From: Candidatus Omnitrophota bacterium
GTDB taxonomy: Bacteria > Omnitrophota > Gorgyraeia > Duberdicusellales > 4484-171
DNA length: 8,135 bases
Assembly: GCA_023818995.1 (NCBI GenBank)
Contig: JAMWDA010000069.1
Location: 1-8,135 of the forward strand
Direction of reading: 5' to 3'
The position numbers were made by a program, and so were the translations under genes. The notes beneath the pieces are model-generated. The model was not told the origin of the DNA, made no database searches, and worked only from the letters and a program-made list of their open reading frames with translations. Below, one piece after another: positions 1 through 6,948 of this stretch (its first letter is position 1; the number at the start of each line of letters is the position of its first letter).

Positions 1-984
1 TACATCAGAAGCAAATAATTTAGCTATTGCACTTGCCCCACCTACATCCTTTGCTCCTCTATCAATCATAGAAGCTACACTATAGACCAAACTTCTTGCT
101 GCTTCTACCTTAGTGGCCATATCCGCCAACATCCACTGTATACCCTGAAAAGAAATTATCGACTTACCAAACTGTTGACGAGTATGGGCATAGTTAACAG
201 CTAATTCTAAAGCTCCCTGAGCAATCCCTACTGCTTGAGCAGCAACACCCGGACGAGAATAATCGAATGTTTTCATCGTAGCAATAAATCCTATACCCTC
301 CTTACCTCCCAATAAGTTCTCTTGGGGGATTTTCGCTTCGTTAAAAATTAATTCACGAGTAGAAGATGTTCTTATCCCCATTTTTTCTTCTTTTTTCCCA
401 AAACTAAAACCTTGTGTAGGATGCTCTACGATAAATGCTGATATTCCCCTCGCTCCTTTAGTTTTATCCGTGACTGCTATAACCGTATAAATTTCTGCTT
501 CTCCACCGTTAGTAATAAAATGTTTGGTGCCATTCAAAATATAGGAATCACCTTTTTTTGTAGCTGTTGTCTTCACACTAGAAGCATCCGAACCAGCTTC
601 CGGCTCAGTTAAAGCAAATGCGGTGAGTTTCTTACCCGAGGCGATTAAAGGTAAATATTTCTTTTTTTGCTCTTCTGTCCCAAAAAGCAGAATAGGAAAC
701 ATTCCCAGGAAAGAGGCAGCATAACTGGAAGCCACTCCTCCATCCAGGCGAGAAATCTCTTCCGTGGCTATACATAAATCTAAAAGCCCTCCTCCCACTC
801 CTCCATATTCCTCGGGTATACAAAGAGCAAAAAGGTCGGACTGAGCTAAAACTTTCATAATCTCAAAAGAAAATTCTTCTTTCTCGTCTAATTCTCTAGA
901 TAAGGGCTTTATTTTACTCTCAGCAATTTCTCTACACAAATCCTTAAGCATTTTTTGTTCTTCAGTTAAAGGGTACTCTACCAT
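1..984 (-). CDS. Acyl-CoA dehydrogenase, C-terminus cut by window edge
   Basis: This is an FAD flavoenzyme that oxidises an acyl-CoA to the 2,3-enoyl-CoA and passes electrons to electron-transfer flavoprotein. I translated 328 in-frame codons from ATG at 984 to the left edge without a stop; the family is usually about 380 residues, so roughly 50 are missing. The start follows a GGAGGT site six bases upstream. Visible marks are the helical N-terminus (EEYGGVGGG near residue 60), the family signature [13 protein letters not shown] (about 124-136), FITNGG (about 156-161), and the flavin-contact stretch around R269 (RQQFGKSI). In isovaleryl-CoA dehydrogenase the catalytic Glu lies in an LDLER-like segment; here that segment reads FDYSR (240-244), so the base is probably the usual C-terminal Glu, outside the window. 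It starts 31 bases after the acetyltransferase gene and is probably the distal gene of the cysE operon. No ETF gene is visible, and substrate chain length cannot be read from this fragment. Confidence 0.95.
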   Translation of the reverse strand, partial: MVEYPLTEEQKMLKDLCREIAESKIKPLSRELDEKEEFSFEIMKVLAQSDLFALCIPEEYGGVGGGLLDLCIATEEISRLDGGVASSYAASFLGMFPILLFGTEEQKKKYLPLIASGKKLTAFALTEPEAGSDASSVKTTATKKGDSYILNGTKHFITNGGEAEIYTVIAVTDKTKGARGISAFIVEHPTQGFSFGKKEEKMGIRTSSTRELIFNEAKIPQENLLGGKEGIGFIATMKTFDYSRPGVAAQAVGIAQGALELAVNYAHTRQQFGKSIISFQGIQWMLADMATKVEAARSLVYSVASMIDRGAKDVGGASAIAKLFASDV

Positions 985-990
985 CGTTTT

Positions 991-996
991 ACCTCC
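991..996 (-). promoter_or_regulatory. Ribosome binding site of the acyl-CoA dehydrogenase gene
   Basis: On the minus strand GGAGGT stands six bases before the ATG at 984. It fixes the start of a gene that otherwise runs off the window, and shows that this gene does not depend on coupling to the acetyltransferase gene upstream. Confidence 0.8.
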
Positions 997-1015
997 AACT
1001 TTTATTTAACATTAG

Positions 1016-1471
1016 CTACTTCAACGTCAATATCATTGCTTCCTCTTTACAGTTAGGGAAATACACACAATCTATACAATCACTCCATATTTTATGGGGT
1101 AACTTCTGCATAGGAATTTTTTTAAATCCCTTCTTTTTAAAGAAATTAGGAATAAAAGTTAAAGCGAAAATTTTCTTTACACCCAATGACCTCGCTTCTT
1201 CTATACAAGCATCTATTAAAACTTTCCCAATTCCTCTACCCTGATACTTCTTATCAACAACTAAAGATTTTATCTCGCCCAAATTATCCCAACCTACAAT
1301 ATGAAGAGCACAAGTCCCTACGATTCTTTCTCTTTCTTCAAATACCCAGTAATCTCGTATATTCTCGTAGATATAATTTAACGAACGATCTAAAACTACT
1401 CCCTTTCTTGCCCAACTATGGATAAGTGAATAAATTTTATTAGCATCTCTTATATTAGCTTTCCTTAACAT
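1016..1471 (-). CDS. GNAT N-acetyltransferase, short ArgA-like (N-acetylglutamate synthase-related)
   Basis: A 151-residue GCN5-type acetyltransferase that transfers acetyl from acetyl-CoA to an amino group. The N-terminus (IRDANKIYSLI, about 7-17) is the usual first strand and helix of the fold. The acetyl-CoA pyrophosphate loop is Q77-G-R-G-I-G82, preceded by the strand EIKSLVVDKKY. The C-terminus carries LPHKIW, then C132, C135 and C141 (C-x2-C-x5-C), a tail I associate with the short single-domain enzymes of the ArgA/COG1246 group, some of which acetylate glutamate for arginine synthesis. That role is inferred from family; no arginine gene is in the window. The ATG lies inside the end of the epimerase gene (17-base overlap) and has no clear Shine-Dalgarno sequence, so translation is probably coupled. 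The three cysteines may bind a metal or form a redox site; this is not known. A different amine substrate is the main alternative. Confidence 0.85.
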   Translation of the reverse strand: MLRKANIRDANKIYSLIHSWARKGVVLDRSLNYIYENIRDYWVFEERERIVGTCALHIVGWDNLGEIKSLVVDKKYQGRGIGKVLIDACIEEARSLGVKKIFALTFIPNFFKKKGFKKIPMQKLPHKIWSDCIDCVYFPNCKEEAMILTLK

Positions 1472-2375
1472 TCAGATAACTGGTAATATAATCTTCTATA
1501 CCTTTCTTTAATGAATATTGAGGTGTAAATCCTAAGTGCTTTCTAAGAAGGGTTATATCCGCTTCCGTGCAATTCTGATAAACTCCCACAAAAGGGTTAT
1601 CAAAATATTCGGGTTTAAGATTTTTACCCAAAACTTTATTGATTATACTTATTATCTCATTGAAACTACCTGCTCTGCCTGAACCAATATTTAAAATCCC
1701 TCCTCTCTTTAATTTTAAAGCCTCTACGGTAGCAAAAGCCGCATCTTTAATATAAACAAAATCCCTCTTCTGTTCACCAAACTTAAAAATCCTTGGAGAG
1801 CAATTATTTCTCATCTGCAAAAATAGCTGATAAACCATACTTGCTGAACTCTCTTTATGGGACTCTTTTGGTCCATAAACATTAAAATAGCGTAATCCTA
1901 CAATTAAAGATCCCCCTTTTTTATTAATAAATTTTAATGCCTTCATATCGCAAAGATATTTGGAATAAGCGTAGGTATTTAAAGGATACAACTTTTGATT
2001 TTCCTTCATAGGAGAAGGACCGTTACCATATACTCCTGCGCTGGAAGCATAAATTAACTTTATTTTTTTCTTTAAACAGTAACTCAAAATATTTTCAAAT
2101 CCCACATAGTTAACCATCATCATTAACCGATTATCTTTCAAAGTTGTATCGGTAATAGCTGCCTCATGGATAACTGCCTCCACGTTAGGCAGTTTCTTAA
2201 AAATACTCTTATCCAAGATATCTCCACAAATTATCTCACAATCTATACCCATAAGATTTTTAAAATCACCTTTAGAGAAATCATCCCAAACATAAACTTT
2301 TGCTCCTTTACGAACTAAAAGTTCAACTACATTAGAACCAATAAACCCTGCTCCTCCTGTAACCAATACCTTCAT
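1455..2375 (-). CDS. NAD(P)-dependent sugar epimerase, HldD-like (ADP-glyceromanno-heptose 6-epimerase family)
   Basis: A 306-residue extended short-chain dehydrogenase. The Rossmann dinucleotide motif is G7-G-A-G-F-I-G13, the substrate-pocket serines are S111/S112 (ASSAGVYG), and the catalytic pair is Y135 and K139 (YAYSK). Several stretches match HldD/RfaD as I remember it better than generic UDP-glucose epimerases: HEAAITDTT (70-78), LRYFNVYGPKESHKESSAS (161-179), KRDFVYIKD (203-211), and the tail with GVYQNCTEAD (264-273). HldD converts ADP-D-glycero-manno-heptose to the L-glycero form for lipopolysaccharide inner core, in the cytoplasm. Length is close to E. coli HldD (310). It starts nine bases after the ferredoxin stop without an obvious ribosome binding site. 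No other heptose or LPS gene is nearby, so a different nucleotide-sugar substrate is possible; I give the family, not the symbol, with confidence. Confidence 0.88.
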   Translation of the reverse strand: MKVLVTGGAGFIGSNVVELLVRKGAKVYVWDDFSKGDFKNLMGIDCEIICGDILDKSIFKKLPNVEAVIHEAAITDTTLKDNRLMMMVNYVGFENILSYCLKKKIKLIYASSAGVYGNGPSPMKENQKLYPLNTYAYSKYLCDMKALKFINKKGGSLIVGLRYFNVYGPKESHKESSASMVYQLFLQMRNNCSPRIFKFGEQKRDFVYIKDAAFATVEALKLKRGGILNIGSGRAGSFNEIISIINKVLGKNLKPEYFDNPFVGVYQNCTEADITLLRKHLGFTPQYSLKKGIEDYITSYLNVKES

Positions 2376-2384
2376 AAATATTTT

Positions 2385-2792
2385 CTAAAAACTAATCTTC
2401 ATCGCCCGATAAGGACAAGCTAAAATACATATTCCACAGGCGATACATTTATCTTTGATAAAATTAACTTCAAAACTCTTATTATCCTTTACGAATGCCT
2501 GCGTAGGACACAAAGGGATACATACTGTACAACTTACACACCTATCTTTATCCATAGATATATCTTGAGAGAGAGGCTGAACTCTTACCCCTTCATTTTT
2601 TAAGTAATTAATACCCTTATCATAATTTTCCTCCTCTCCCTTTAAAGATAAAACAAGCACTCCTTCCTCACGAGGGTTAACTTCTGCTTTCAAAATGTTA
2701 AACTCTAAGTCGAAATCCTTTACTAAACGAAATACTATTGGTTTATCTACCATCTCCTTAGGAAAATGTAAAACGATTTTTTTTTCTATCAT
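2385..2792 (-). CDS. NIL domain fused to 2x[4Fe-4S] ferredoxin
   Basis: A 135-residue cytoplasmic electron carrier. Residues 1 to about 76 form a small alpha/beta NIL domain ([38 protein letters not shown]; the [13 protein letters not shown] end), the domain otherwise found at the C-terminus of the methionine importer ATPase MetN, where it senses methionine. Residues 80-135 are a bacterial-type ferredoxin with two complete CxxCxxCxxxCP sets: C85, C88, C91, C95 and C116, C119, C122, C126, enough for two [4Fe-4S] clusters. The ATG overlaps the cysE stop in an ATGA, so the two are translationally coupled. In methanogenic archaea a NIL-ferredoxin works with a DUF39 protein to make homocysteine from aspartate semialdehyde and sulfide (established knowledge, recalled). 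No DUF39 gene is in this window, so a role in sulfur amino acid synthesis rests on cysE being adjacent. It is not a MetN remnant, because no ATPase domain is present. Confidence 0.93.
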   Translation of the reverse strand: MIEKKIVLHFPKEMVDKPIVFRLVKDFDLEFNILKAEVNPREEGVLVLSLKGEEENYDKGINYLKNEGVRVQPLSQDISMDKDRCVSCTVCIPLCPTQAFVKDNKSFEVNFIKDKCIACGICILACPYRAMKISF

Positions 2793-3430
2793 TTCTGTGT
2801 TATAATTTTCTTCTCCAAGTTATCTAGTCTGTGCTCAAGATTCTGTAAAATCTCAATAAGGGGATCGGGTAATTTATTATGCTCTAAATCTGTTCCTAAT
2901 TTCTCTTTTATACCATCGGTAATAACTCTTCCCGGAACCCCTACGACTGTAGAATTGGGAGGAACATCTTTTATTACCACTGAACCTGCACCAATCTTTG
3001 CTCCCTCTCCAATAACGATAGGACCTAAAACGATTGCTCCTGCACCGATAACTACATTATTCTTTACTGTGGGGTGTCTTTTAATTTTTTCACAAGAAAC
3101 CCCTCCCAAAACCGATCCCTGATACATCAACACATCATCTTCTATCTCAGCAGTCTCTCCAATAACTACCCCCATACCATGATCGATAAAAAATCTACGA
3201 CCAATCTTTGCCCCCGGATGTATCTCGATACCAGTAAAAAAACGGGAAATATGAGAAATTAACCTTGCTAATGTTTTATAACCATTATCCCATAAATAAT
3301 GTGCTATTCTATGCAGCCAAACAGCATGTAAGCCCGGATAACATAAAATTACTTCCATAGTAGTTCTTGCTGCGGGATCCTTCTTAAATACGGTATCAAT
3401 ATCTTCCTTTAACCTTTCTTTTATCCCCAT
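2789..3430 (-). CDS. cysE: Serine O-acetyltransferase, EpsC/short CysE type
   Basis: Makes O-acetyl-L-serine from serine and acetyl-CoA, the committed step of cysteine synthesis, in the cytoplasm. The 213 residues show an N-terminal helical part ([32 protein letters not shown]), a left-handed beta-helix of hexapeptide repeats (about 67-170), and a C-terminal helical tail ([23 protein letters not shown]) that could form a coiled coil. The catalytic pair region is [11 protein letters not shown] with H84, and the second conserved histidine is H119 in KRHP; their 35-residue spacing equals that in E. coli CysE. The glycine loop usually written LGGTGK reads LGGVSCEK here, a variation I have seen in other short CysE proteins. 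It lacks the long N-terminal extension of the enterobacterial enzyme. ATG at 3430 has no Shine-Dalgarno sequence; an in-frame TAG upstream excludes a longer ATG start. It begins 31 bases after the stop of the basic mini-protein frame and overlaps the ferredoxin gene by four bases. Confidence 0.95.
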   Translation of the reverse strand: MGIKERLKEDIDTVFKKDPAARTTMEVILCYPGLHAVWLHRIAHYLWDNGYKTLARLISHISRFFTGIEIHPGAKIGRRFFIDHGMGVVIGETAEIEDDVLMYQGSVLGGVSCEKIKRHPTVKNNVVIGAGAIVLGPIVIGEGAKIGAGSVVIKDVPPNSTVVGVPGRVITDGIKEKLGTDLEHNKLPDPLIEILQNLEHRLDNLEKKIITQK

Positions 3431-3456
3431 AGGTTTATTTTTTTGTATGGATAATA

Positions 3457-3476
3457 CCTAATCACCCTAAATTAGG
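3457..3476 (-). other. Small inverted repeat over the mini-protein stop codon, before cysE
   Basis: CCTAAT and ATTAGG (3471-3476 and 3457-3462 on the minus strand) are perfect 6-base arms around an 8-base loop. The arms enclose the TGA stop of the 26-codon frame, and the structure ends 26 bases before the cysE ATG, which has no ribosome binding site. No T run follows on the minus strand, so it is not a terminator in that direction. It could tune translation of cysE. The stem is short and may be coincidental. Confidence 0.3.
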
Positions 3477-3542
3477 CTTTCTTCCTTTATTTTTCCTTCT
3501 TCTTCTTCTCCACGACAATTTACCTTTCTTTTTTCTTGACAT
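3462..3542 (-). CDS. 26-residue arginine/lysine-rich mini-protein (unannotated small ORF)
   Basis: A complete reading frame: ATG at 3542, TGA at 3462-3464, with GAGGTGA just upstream (core GAGG six bases from the ATG), a better ribosome binding site than that of cysE itself. The product starts MSRKKKGK, has W11, then five consecutive arginines (R12-R16), and ends NKGRKPNLG. Fourteen of 26 residues are Lys or Arg and none are acidic, which is typical of rRNA-binding mini-proteins. The end (N-x-G-basic-basic-P-N) resembles, from memory, the end of the tiny actinobacterial ribosomal protein bL37; length and charge also fit that class or bTHX. That likeness is inference only. It sits between a likely promoter and cysE, separated from cysE by 31 bases, so it is the first gene of the operon or a leader peptide. 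The run of AGA/AGG codons could also slow ribosomes. Chance is the alternative, but the ribosome binding site, charge and Pro-Asn tail together argue for a real product. Confidence 0.6.
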   Translation of the reverse strand: MSRKKKGKLSWRRRRRKNKGRKPNLG

Positions 3543-3545
3543 ACT

Positions 3546-3552
3546 TCACCTC
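3546..3552 (-). promoter_or_regulatory. Ribosome binding site of the mini-protein frame
   Basis: The minus strand reads GCGAGGTGAAGT before the ATG at 3542. GAGGTGA is a strong match to the 16S anti-Shine-Dalgarno sequence at normal spacing, in a stretch otherwise almost without G. This is the main evidence that the 26-codon frame is translated. Confidence 0.6.
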
Positions 3553-3597
3553 GCTATTTAATTTACAAAAACACATTTTAATAATTTACCACATAAA

Positions 3598-3625
3598 ATT
3601 ATAAAAATAAAGAACTATTTGAAAA
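3598..3625 (-). promoter_or_regulatory. Probable sigma70-type promoter of the cysE operon
   Basis: On the minus strand TTTTCA (3625-3620, 4 of 6 to the -35 consensus) is followed after 16 bases by TATAAT (3603-3598, 6 of 6). Transcription would start near 3591, about 50 bases before the mini-protein ATG, and downstream of the terminator of the previous cluster. Position supports it. The region is very AT-rich, so -10-like hexamers occur by chance. Confidence 0.42.
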
Positions 3626-3651
3626 ACGTGCTAATTCTAAAATTAAAAAAC

Positions 3652-3689
3652 AATAAGAAAAAATTATAGAGAATCATCGTTTCTCTATA
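3652..3689 (-). terminator. Probable intrinsic terminator of the patatin-bioY-phosphorylase cluster
   Basis: The minus strand has perfect 9-base arms TATAGAGAA and TTCTCTATA around a 7-base loop (3665-3689), followed by ATTTTTTCTTATT. It lies about 50 bases past the stop codon of the phosphorylase-like gene and before the likely cysE promoter. The stem has only three G-C pairs, weak for a terminator but in keeping with this AT-rich genome. No T run follows it in the plus direction. Confidence 0.55.
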
Positions 3690-3741
3690 GGTATAAATAA
3701 ATTTCTATTGTGTTTTGCAATTCCTATCTACCTTAGAATTT

Positions 3742-6700
3742 TTAAAAATAAATATCTATCCGCTCTACTTTTCTCTCTCTAATCTCCACACTGAAGGGAG
3801 GTTTTATAATCGCAGAACCCAAGGAATATTCTCTGCCGTTACTTTTTATCACTATCCTATTTGCCTTTCTCTCAAAAATATCTTCTCTTTCAGGATTATG
3901 ATAAACTACTAAAATGGAAGAAAATAATTTAAAAGCAAAAACGTTTGCTGGCAAAATCACTTCTTTATTATTAAATAGTATCTTTACCTCTTCCTTGGTA
4001 AAAAAATCTTTTTTTAAGATAGGAGAAAATACCACACATAACTTGTTATCTTCGTCTATAAAAAATGGTTTCCTTCCTAAACACATAATCATCCACATAT
4101 GGAGAAGTTCTGCTGTAGAGCCACTTAACCTAGCCACAAACCCTTTACCCCACAGGTTACTATCGTAGTAAGCACTACTAACTATAAATGAGGAGTTTTC
4201 CAGAATACTTCTGCCATAAACTTGTGGGTCAAAAAAACAAACTAAGCAATTAAATAAATCTTTGTAAAAATCGTTGTAGAAACCATTCTTAAGCAACTCC
4301 AATAGGTATTTGTACTCCATATGTAACCATATAGATTCGTTTTCTAACCACCCTCGAGGGAAAACTCTACTTCTTCCAATCTCAAGAGGACAATTATACA
4401 AATTAGCATTTAAACGATACATTTTTAACCTGTTATCGTAAAGCTCTGAATTTCTTATTGTCTCTACTATCCTATAATTATCCTTATCTAGTAATTTTAA
4501 TAGATGAACTGCTATTTCTAAGAATAACGGTAATTCCTTTTTTAAAAAGACTGTTGGTTTAAAATAACTCTCACCGATACTCTGGTAATCCTTAACTTCA
4601 TAATAAAAATATGTAGGATAAAAATCTTTACTCTCTTTTGCCTTATCTATCCCCCTATCTATTTTTTTAACCAACATTTCTAAAAACTTCCTTAATTCAT
4701 CTAAACCTAACCCTTGGCAATCACCGCTTATCCCCCAGAAAGTGCGTTCTCTAAACTCTTCTTTAAAATCATTTGTCTTATCCCACCATAGATAATCTTT
4801 ATTATCTTCGTAAAGAGAAAAATAATAAGATAAGAATTCGTTAAGTTTTTTATAAAAATCGTATATCTCTTTAGGAACCATTACAAAGTTATTACTGCCT
4901 AATTTATCTATTGCATATAAAACCAACTTACAAGCTCTCTTCAATTCTATAGTTTCACAAAGAGATGAACCAAATATATAGGGTAACCCGTTCAAGGAAT
5001 CGCACCAACCAGGCTTATCTGCTTCCATCTCTATGCCCAAACCATAAGGGTCAAAAGTAGAAGCTTTATTAAGTATTAAAGATAACAATTTTACAAAAAG
5101 ATTCGCCGTGTAGATTTTTCCCTTACCGCTGTTATCGTGCAGGAAATTCTTAAATCTCTCTCTACTATTTATAAGCTCTATTTTCCCTTCCACGCACTCT
5201 ACACTCTCGCCTTGATATAACTTCCCATCCTTTAGAATATACCTAAAAAATCTATTTTTTACCCTGTACTCATCATCCCAGAACATAAATTCTGTTTCCC
5301 AGAACAACTCTTTTAACTTATCGGGATAAAAATAAAGAAAACTTTCTATTAAATCAAGATTATAATACCAGTGGTCAATCCAATAACCTTCACCAAATTT
5401 AGCAATAGGTTCACGTTTAGCTAAAGATAAAACTTTACTAACCAATTTATCTCTATCCTCTATCTCTACGTTTCTCTGGATAAACCAATTGAACAACTCT
5501 CCTAAGTAAAAACCCTTCTTCATAAAATCTAATAGAGCTGTTTCTATCTCAATATTAGAATCTTTCAAAATATCCTTTATGCTCTCCTCATCATCAAAAT
5601 AAAGTTTTTCTCCTTTCAACACTAAAGGATTATAACCATCCATCTTTAAAAAGTTCATAAAATAAACTATATTCTTTCTGCCAATAGAAGGATTAAAAAA
5701 TAAATCTATCCTCCTATTTTGATTAAGGTCACGATAGTTACTCTCTCCTTCTGAAAAATAAGAAGGTAAAATTTTGAACTTATTATAATCTCTCTCTAAA
5801 TCTCCATGTTTACGAGTAAAAATGTGGTAGAAATTTTTACCATCGTGATTATAAGGGTATCCCCCTCTTAGAACGTTATCTAAATAAGTTGCTCTAACAT
5901 ACTGATTAAAATTATTAAAACCGGAAACACATAAAGCATCATCCTTTATCTTTTCAATAATAGAGATATTCTCCTTCCTCTTTTCCTCTAAAAACTTACT
6001 GTTTATATCTTTCAATTTATTCAACATACCTTCATTAAATACACTACCAAAGAGATTGTATAACTTTTTCTCTTCGCCACCTTTTAATTCCCATTCAAAA
6101 CAACTAAAAGCACAAGGTGTCCTGCCATATAAACCTATAGGATCCTTTGATCTTTTAGAGGGTAGATTATATAACTCTAAAGGAACGATAAAAGATGTAT
6201 CCATACCAAACAATTTAAAAGGGTCAATTATAATAGAAGGGTAAACTAATCCCTTATCTTCGTAAAAAGAGCAATTAAAATGTGCTCCTTCCAAAAATTT
6301 AGTTCGCGGACCATCCTTAGGGTCAACCTTTAAACGAAATATAGCTACATTATCTTTAATTTCCGAGCACATCCATGCTTCTACTGTGCGGGATAAATTT
6401 TTTAGAAAAATATCCCTCTCACCAAAAGGGATTATTCTTGGGGCTCCATCGATTACTTTCAAATTTATCTTGCCTCTCTTTGCTAAATTCTTAATACTCA
6501 ATGTGCGCACCAACATAGGTAGAGGATAATTGGGTAAAGTGAAATAATTAACGGAGATTTTTAAATTAAAAGATTTGTTCTCTTCTTCTATAGTTAAATC
6601 ATGGCTAGTTATTAAAAGTCTATGTTTTCTATTATTCCCTCCCCATAAATTATAGATCGTATTAAAAGGCTCATAAAAGGACTTATTTACTCTTAAAAAT

Positions 6701-6948
6701 GTGCGGAAACCCATTGTAGAAACTAAACTGTAAGCTTTATCCGCGGGTAAAAACTCCATTATAGAATTATCTTTATCTTGGATACCGAAACTAACCACTG
6801 CTTGTGCCCTATTAACATAAAACACCCACATAGGTATTCCCCACTTTCCTGCAATGGCAGGAAGAAAATTGGAAAATGGATAAGCTTGATTATAATCATC
6901 TACAACAAATGTTCCATCATCTTTAAGATAAAATTTCTTCTCTTGCAT
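3742..6948 (-). CDS. Cellobiose phosphorylase-like protein (GH94-related, COG3459-type), specificity unknown
   Basis: A 1068-residue protein without a signal peptide, so probably cytoplasmic. The layout fits GH94-type phosphorylases: a beta-rich N-terminal super-sandwich (about 1-300), a helical linker (about 305-340), an (alpha/alpha)6 barrel (about 340-955) and a C-terminal beta domain (about 960-1068). Motifs are N404-Y-R-D-L-N-Q-N-R-R413, comparable with the sugar-binding YRDxxQD of cellobiose phosphorylase; GYWIDHWYYNLDLIES (521-536); GWCDSLNGLPYIFGSS (647-662), where D650 aligns with the general acid of the WND motif but the Asn is Cys649; ENESIWLHMEYKYL (869-882); and RLSGSTAE (940-947), comparable with the phosphate-binding loop. 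The spacing between the first and third motifs (about 240 residues) is well above that in cellobiose phosphorylase (about 125, recalled), so there is an insertion. Such enzymes split a disaccharide with phosphate. The substrate cannot be read here, and hydrolase activity is possible. TAAGGAGG precedes the start; it overlaps bioY by 26 bases. Confidence 0.8.
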   Translation of the reverse strand: MQEKKFYLKDDGTFVVDDYNQAYPFSNFLPAIAGKWGIPMWVFYVNRAQAVVSFGIQDKDNSIMEFLPADKAYSLVSTMGFRTFLRVNKSFYEPFNTIYNLWGGNNRKHRLLITSHDLTIEEENKSFNLKISVNYFTLPNYPLPMLVRTLSIKNLAKRGKINLKVIDGAPRIIPFGERDIFLKNLSRTVEAWMCSEIKDNVAIFRLKVDPKDGPRTKFLEGAHFNCSFYEDKGLVYPSIIIDPFKLFGMDTSFIVPLELYNLPSKRSKDPIGLYGRTPCAFSCFEWELKGGEEKKLYNLFGSVFNEGMLNKLKDINSKFLEEKRKENISIIEKIKDDALCVSGFNNFNQYVRATYLDNVLRGGYPYNHDGKNFYHIFTRKHGDLERDYNKFKILPSYFSEGESNYRDLNQNRRIDLFFNPSIGRKNIVYFMNFLKMDGYNPLVLKGEKLYFDDEESIKDILKDSNIEIETALLDFMKKGFYLGELFNWFIQRNVEIEDRDKLVSKVLSLAKREPIAKFGEGYWIDHWYYNLDLIESFLYFYPDKLKELFWETEFMFWDDEYRVKNRFFRYILKDGKLYQGESVECVEGKIELINSRERFKNFLHDNSGKGKIYTANLFVKLLSLILNKASTFDPYGLGIEMEADKPGWCDSLNGLPYIFGSSLCETIELKRACKLVLYAIDKLGSNNFVMVPKEIYDFYKKLNEFLSYYFSLYEDNKDYLWWDKTNDFKEEFRERTFWGISGDCQGLGLDELRKFLEMLVKKIDRGIDKAKESKDFYPTYFYYEVKDYQSIGESYFKPTVFLKKELPLFLEIAVHLLKLLDKDNYRIVETIRNSELYDNRLKMYRLNANLYNCPLEIGRSRVFPRGWLENESIWLHMEYKYLLELLKNGFYNDFYKDLFNCLVCFFDPQVYGRSILENSSFIVSSAYYDSNLWGKGFVARLSGSTAELLHMWMIMCLGRKPFFIDEDNKLCVVFSPILKKDFFTKEEVKILFNNKEVILPANVFAFKLFSSILVVYHNPEREDIFERKANRIVIKSNGREYSLGSAIIKPPFSVEIRERKVERIDIYF

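Noticed and set aside
632..823. Open frame of 63 codons inside the acyl-CoA dehydrogenase gene.
   Set aside because: Its product has no recognisable features and it lies within a clear, well-conserved coding frame on the same strand; a shadow frame.
3483..3512. Purine-rich GAA/AGA repeat-like run on the minus strand, possible microsatellite.
   Set aside because: It is too short and irregular for a tandem repeat, and it is accounted for by the Arg/Lys codons of the mini-protein frame.
3536..3564. Plus-strand TTGACA, 17 bases, TAATTT: a good-looking sigma70 promoter pointing into the phosphorylase-like gene in antisense.
   Set aside because: No plus-strand gene follows, and the -35 match falls in the first codons of the mini-protein frame and the -10 just upstream of its ribosome binding site. 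In DNA this AT-rich a match of this quality is expected by chance; an antisense RNA would need transcript data.
3543..3597. Possible riboswitch or T-box in the cysE leader.
   Set aside because: The stretch between the likely promoter and the mini-protein frame is about 50 bases of mostly A and T with no stable stem, T-box sequence or S-box-like helices.
3914..4168. Plus-strand open frame of 84 codons opposite the 3' part of the phosphorylase-like gene.
   Set aside because: It is antisense to the conserved RLSGSTAE region; no motif or context supports it.
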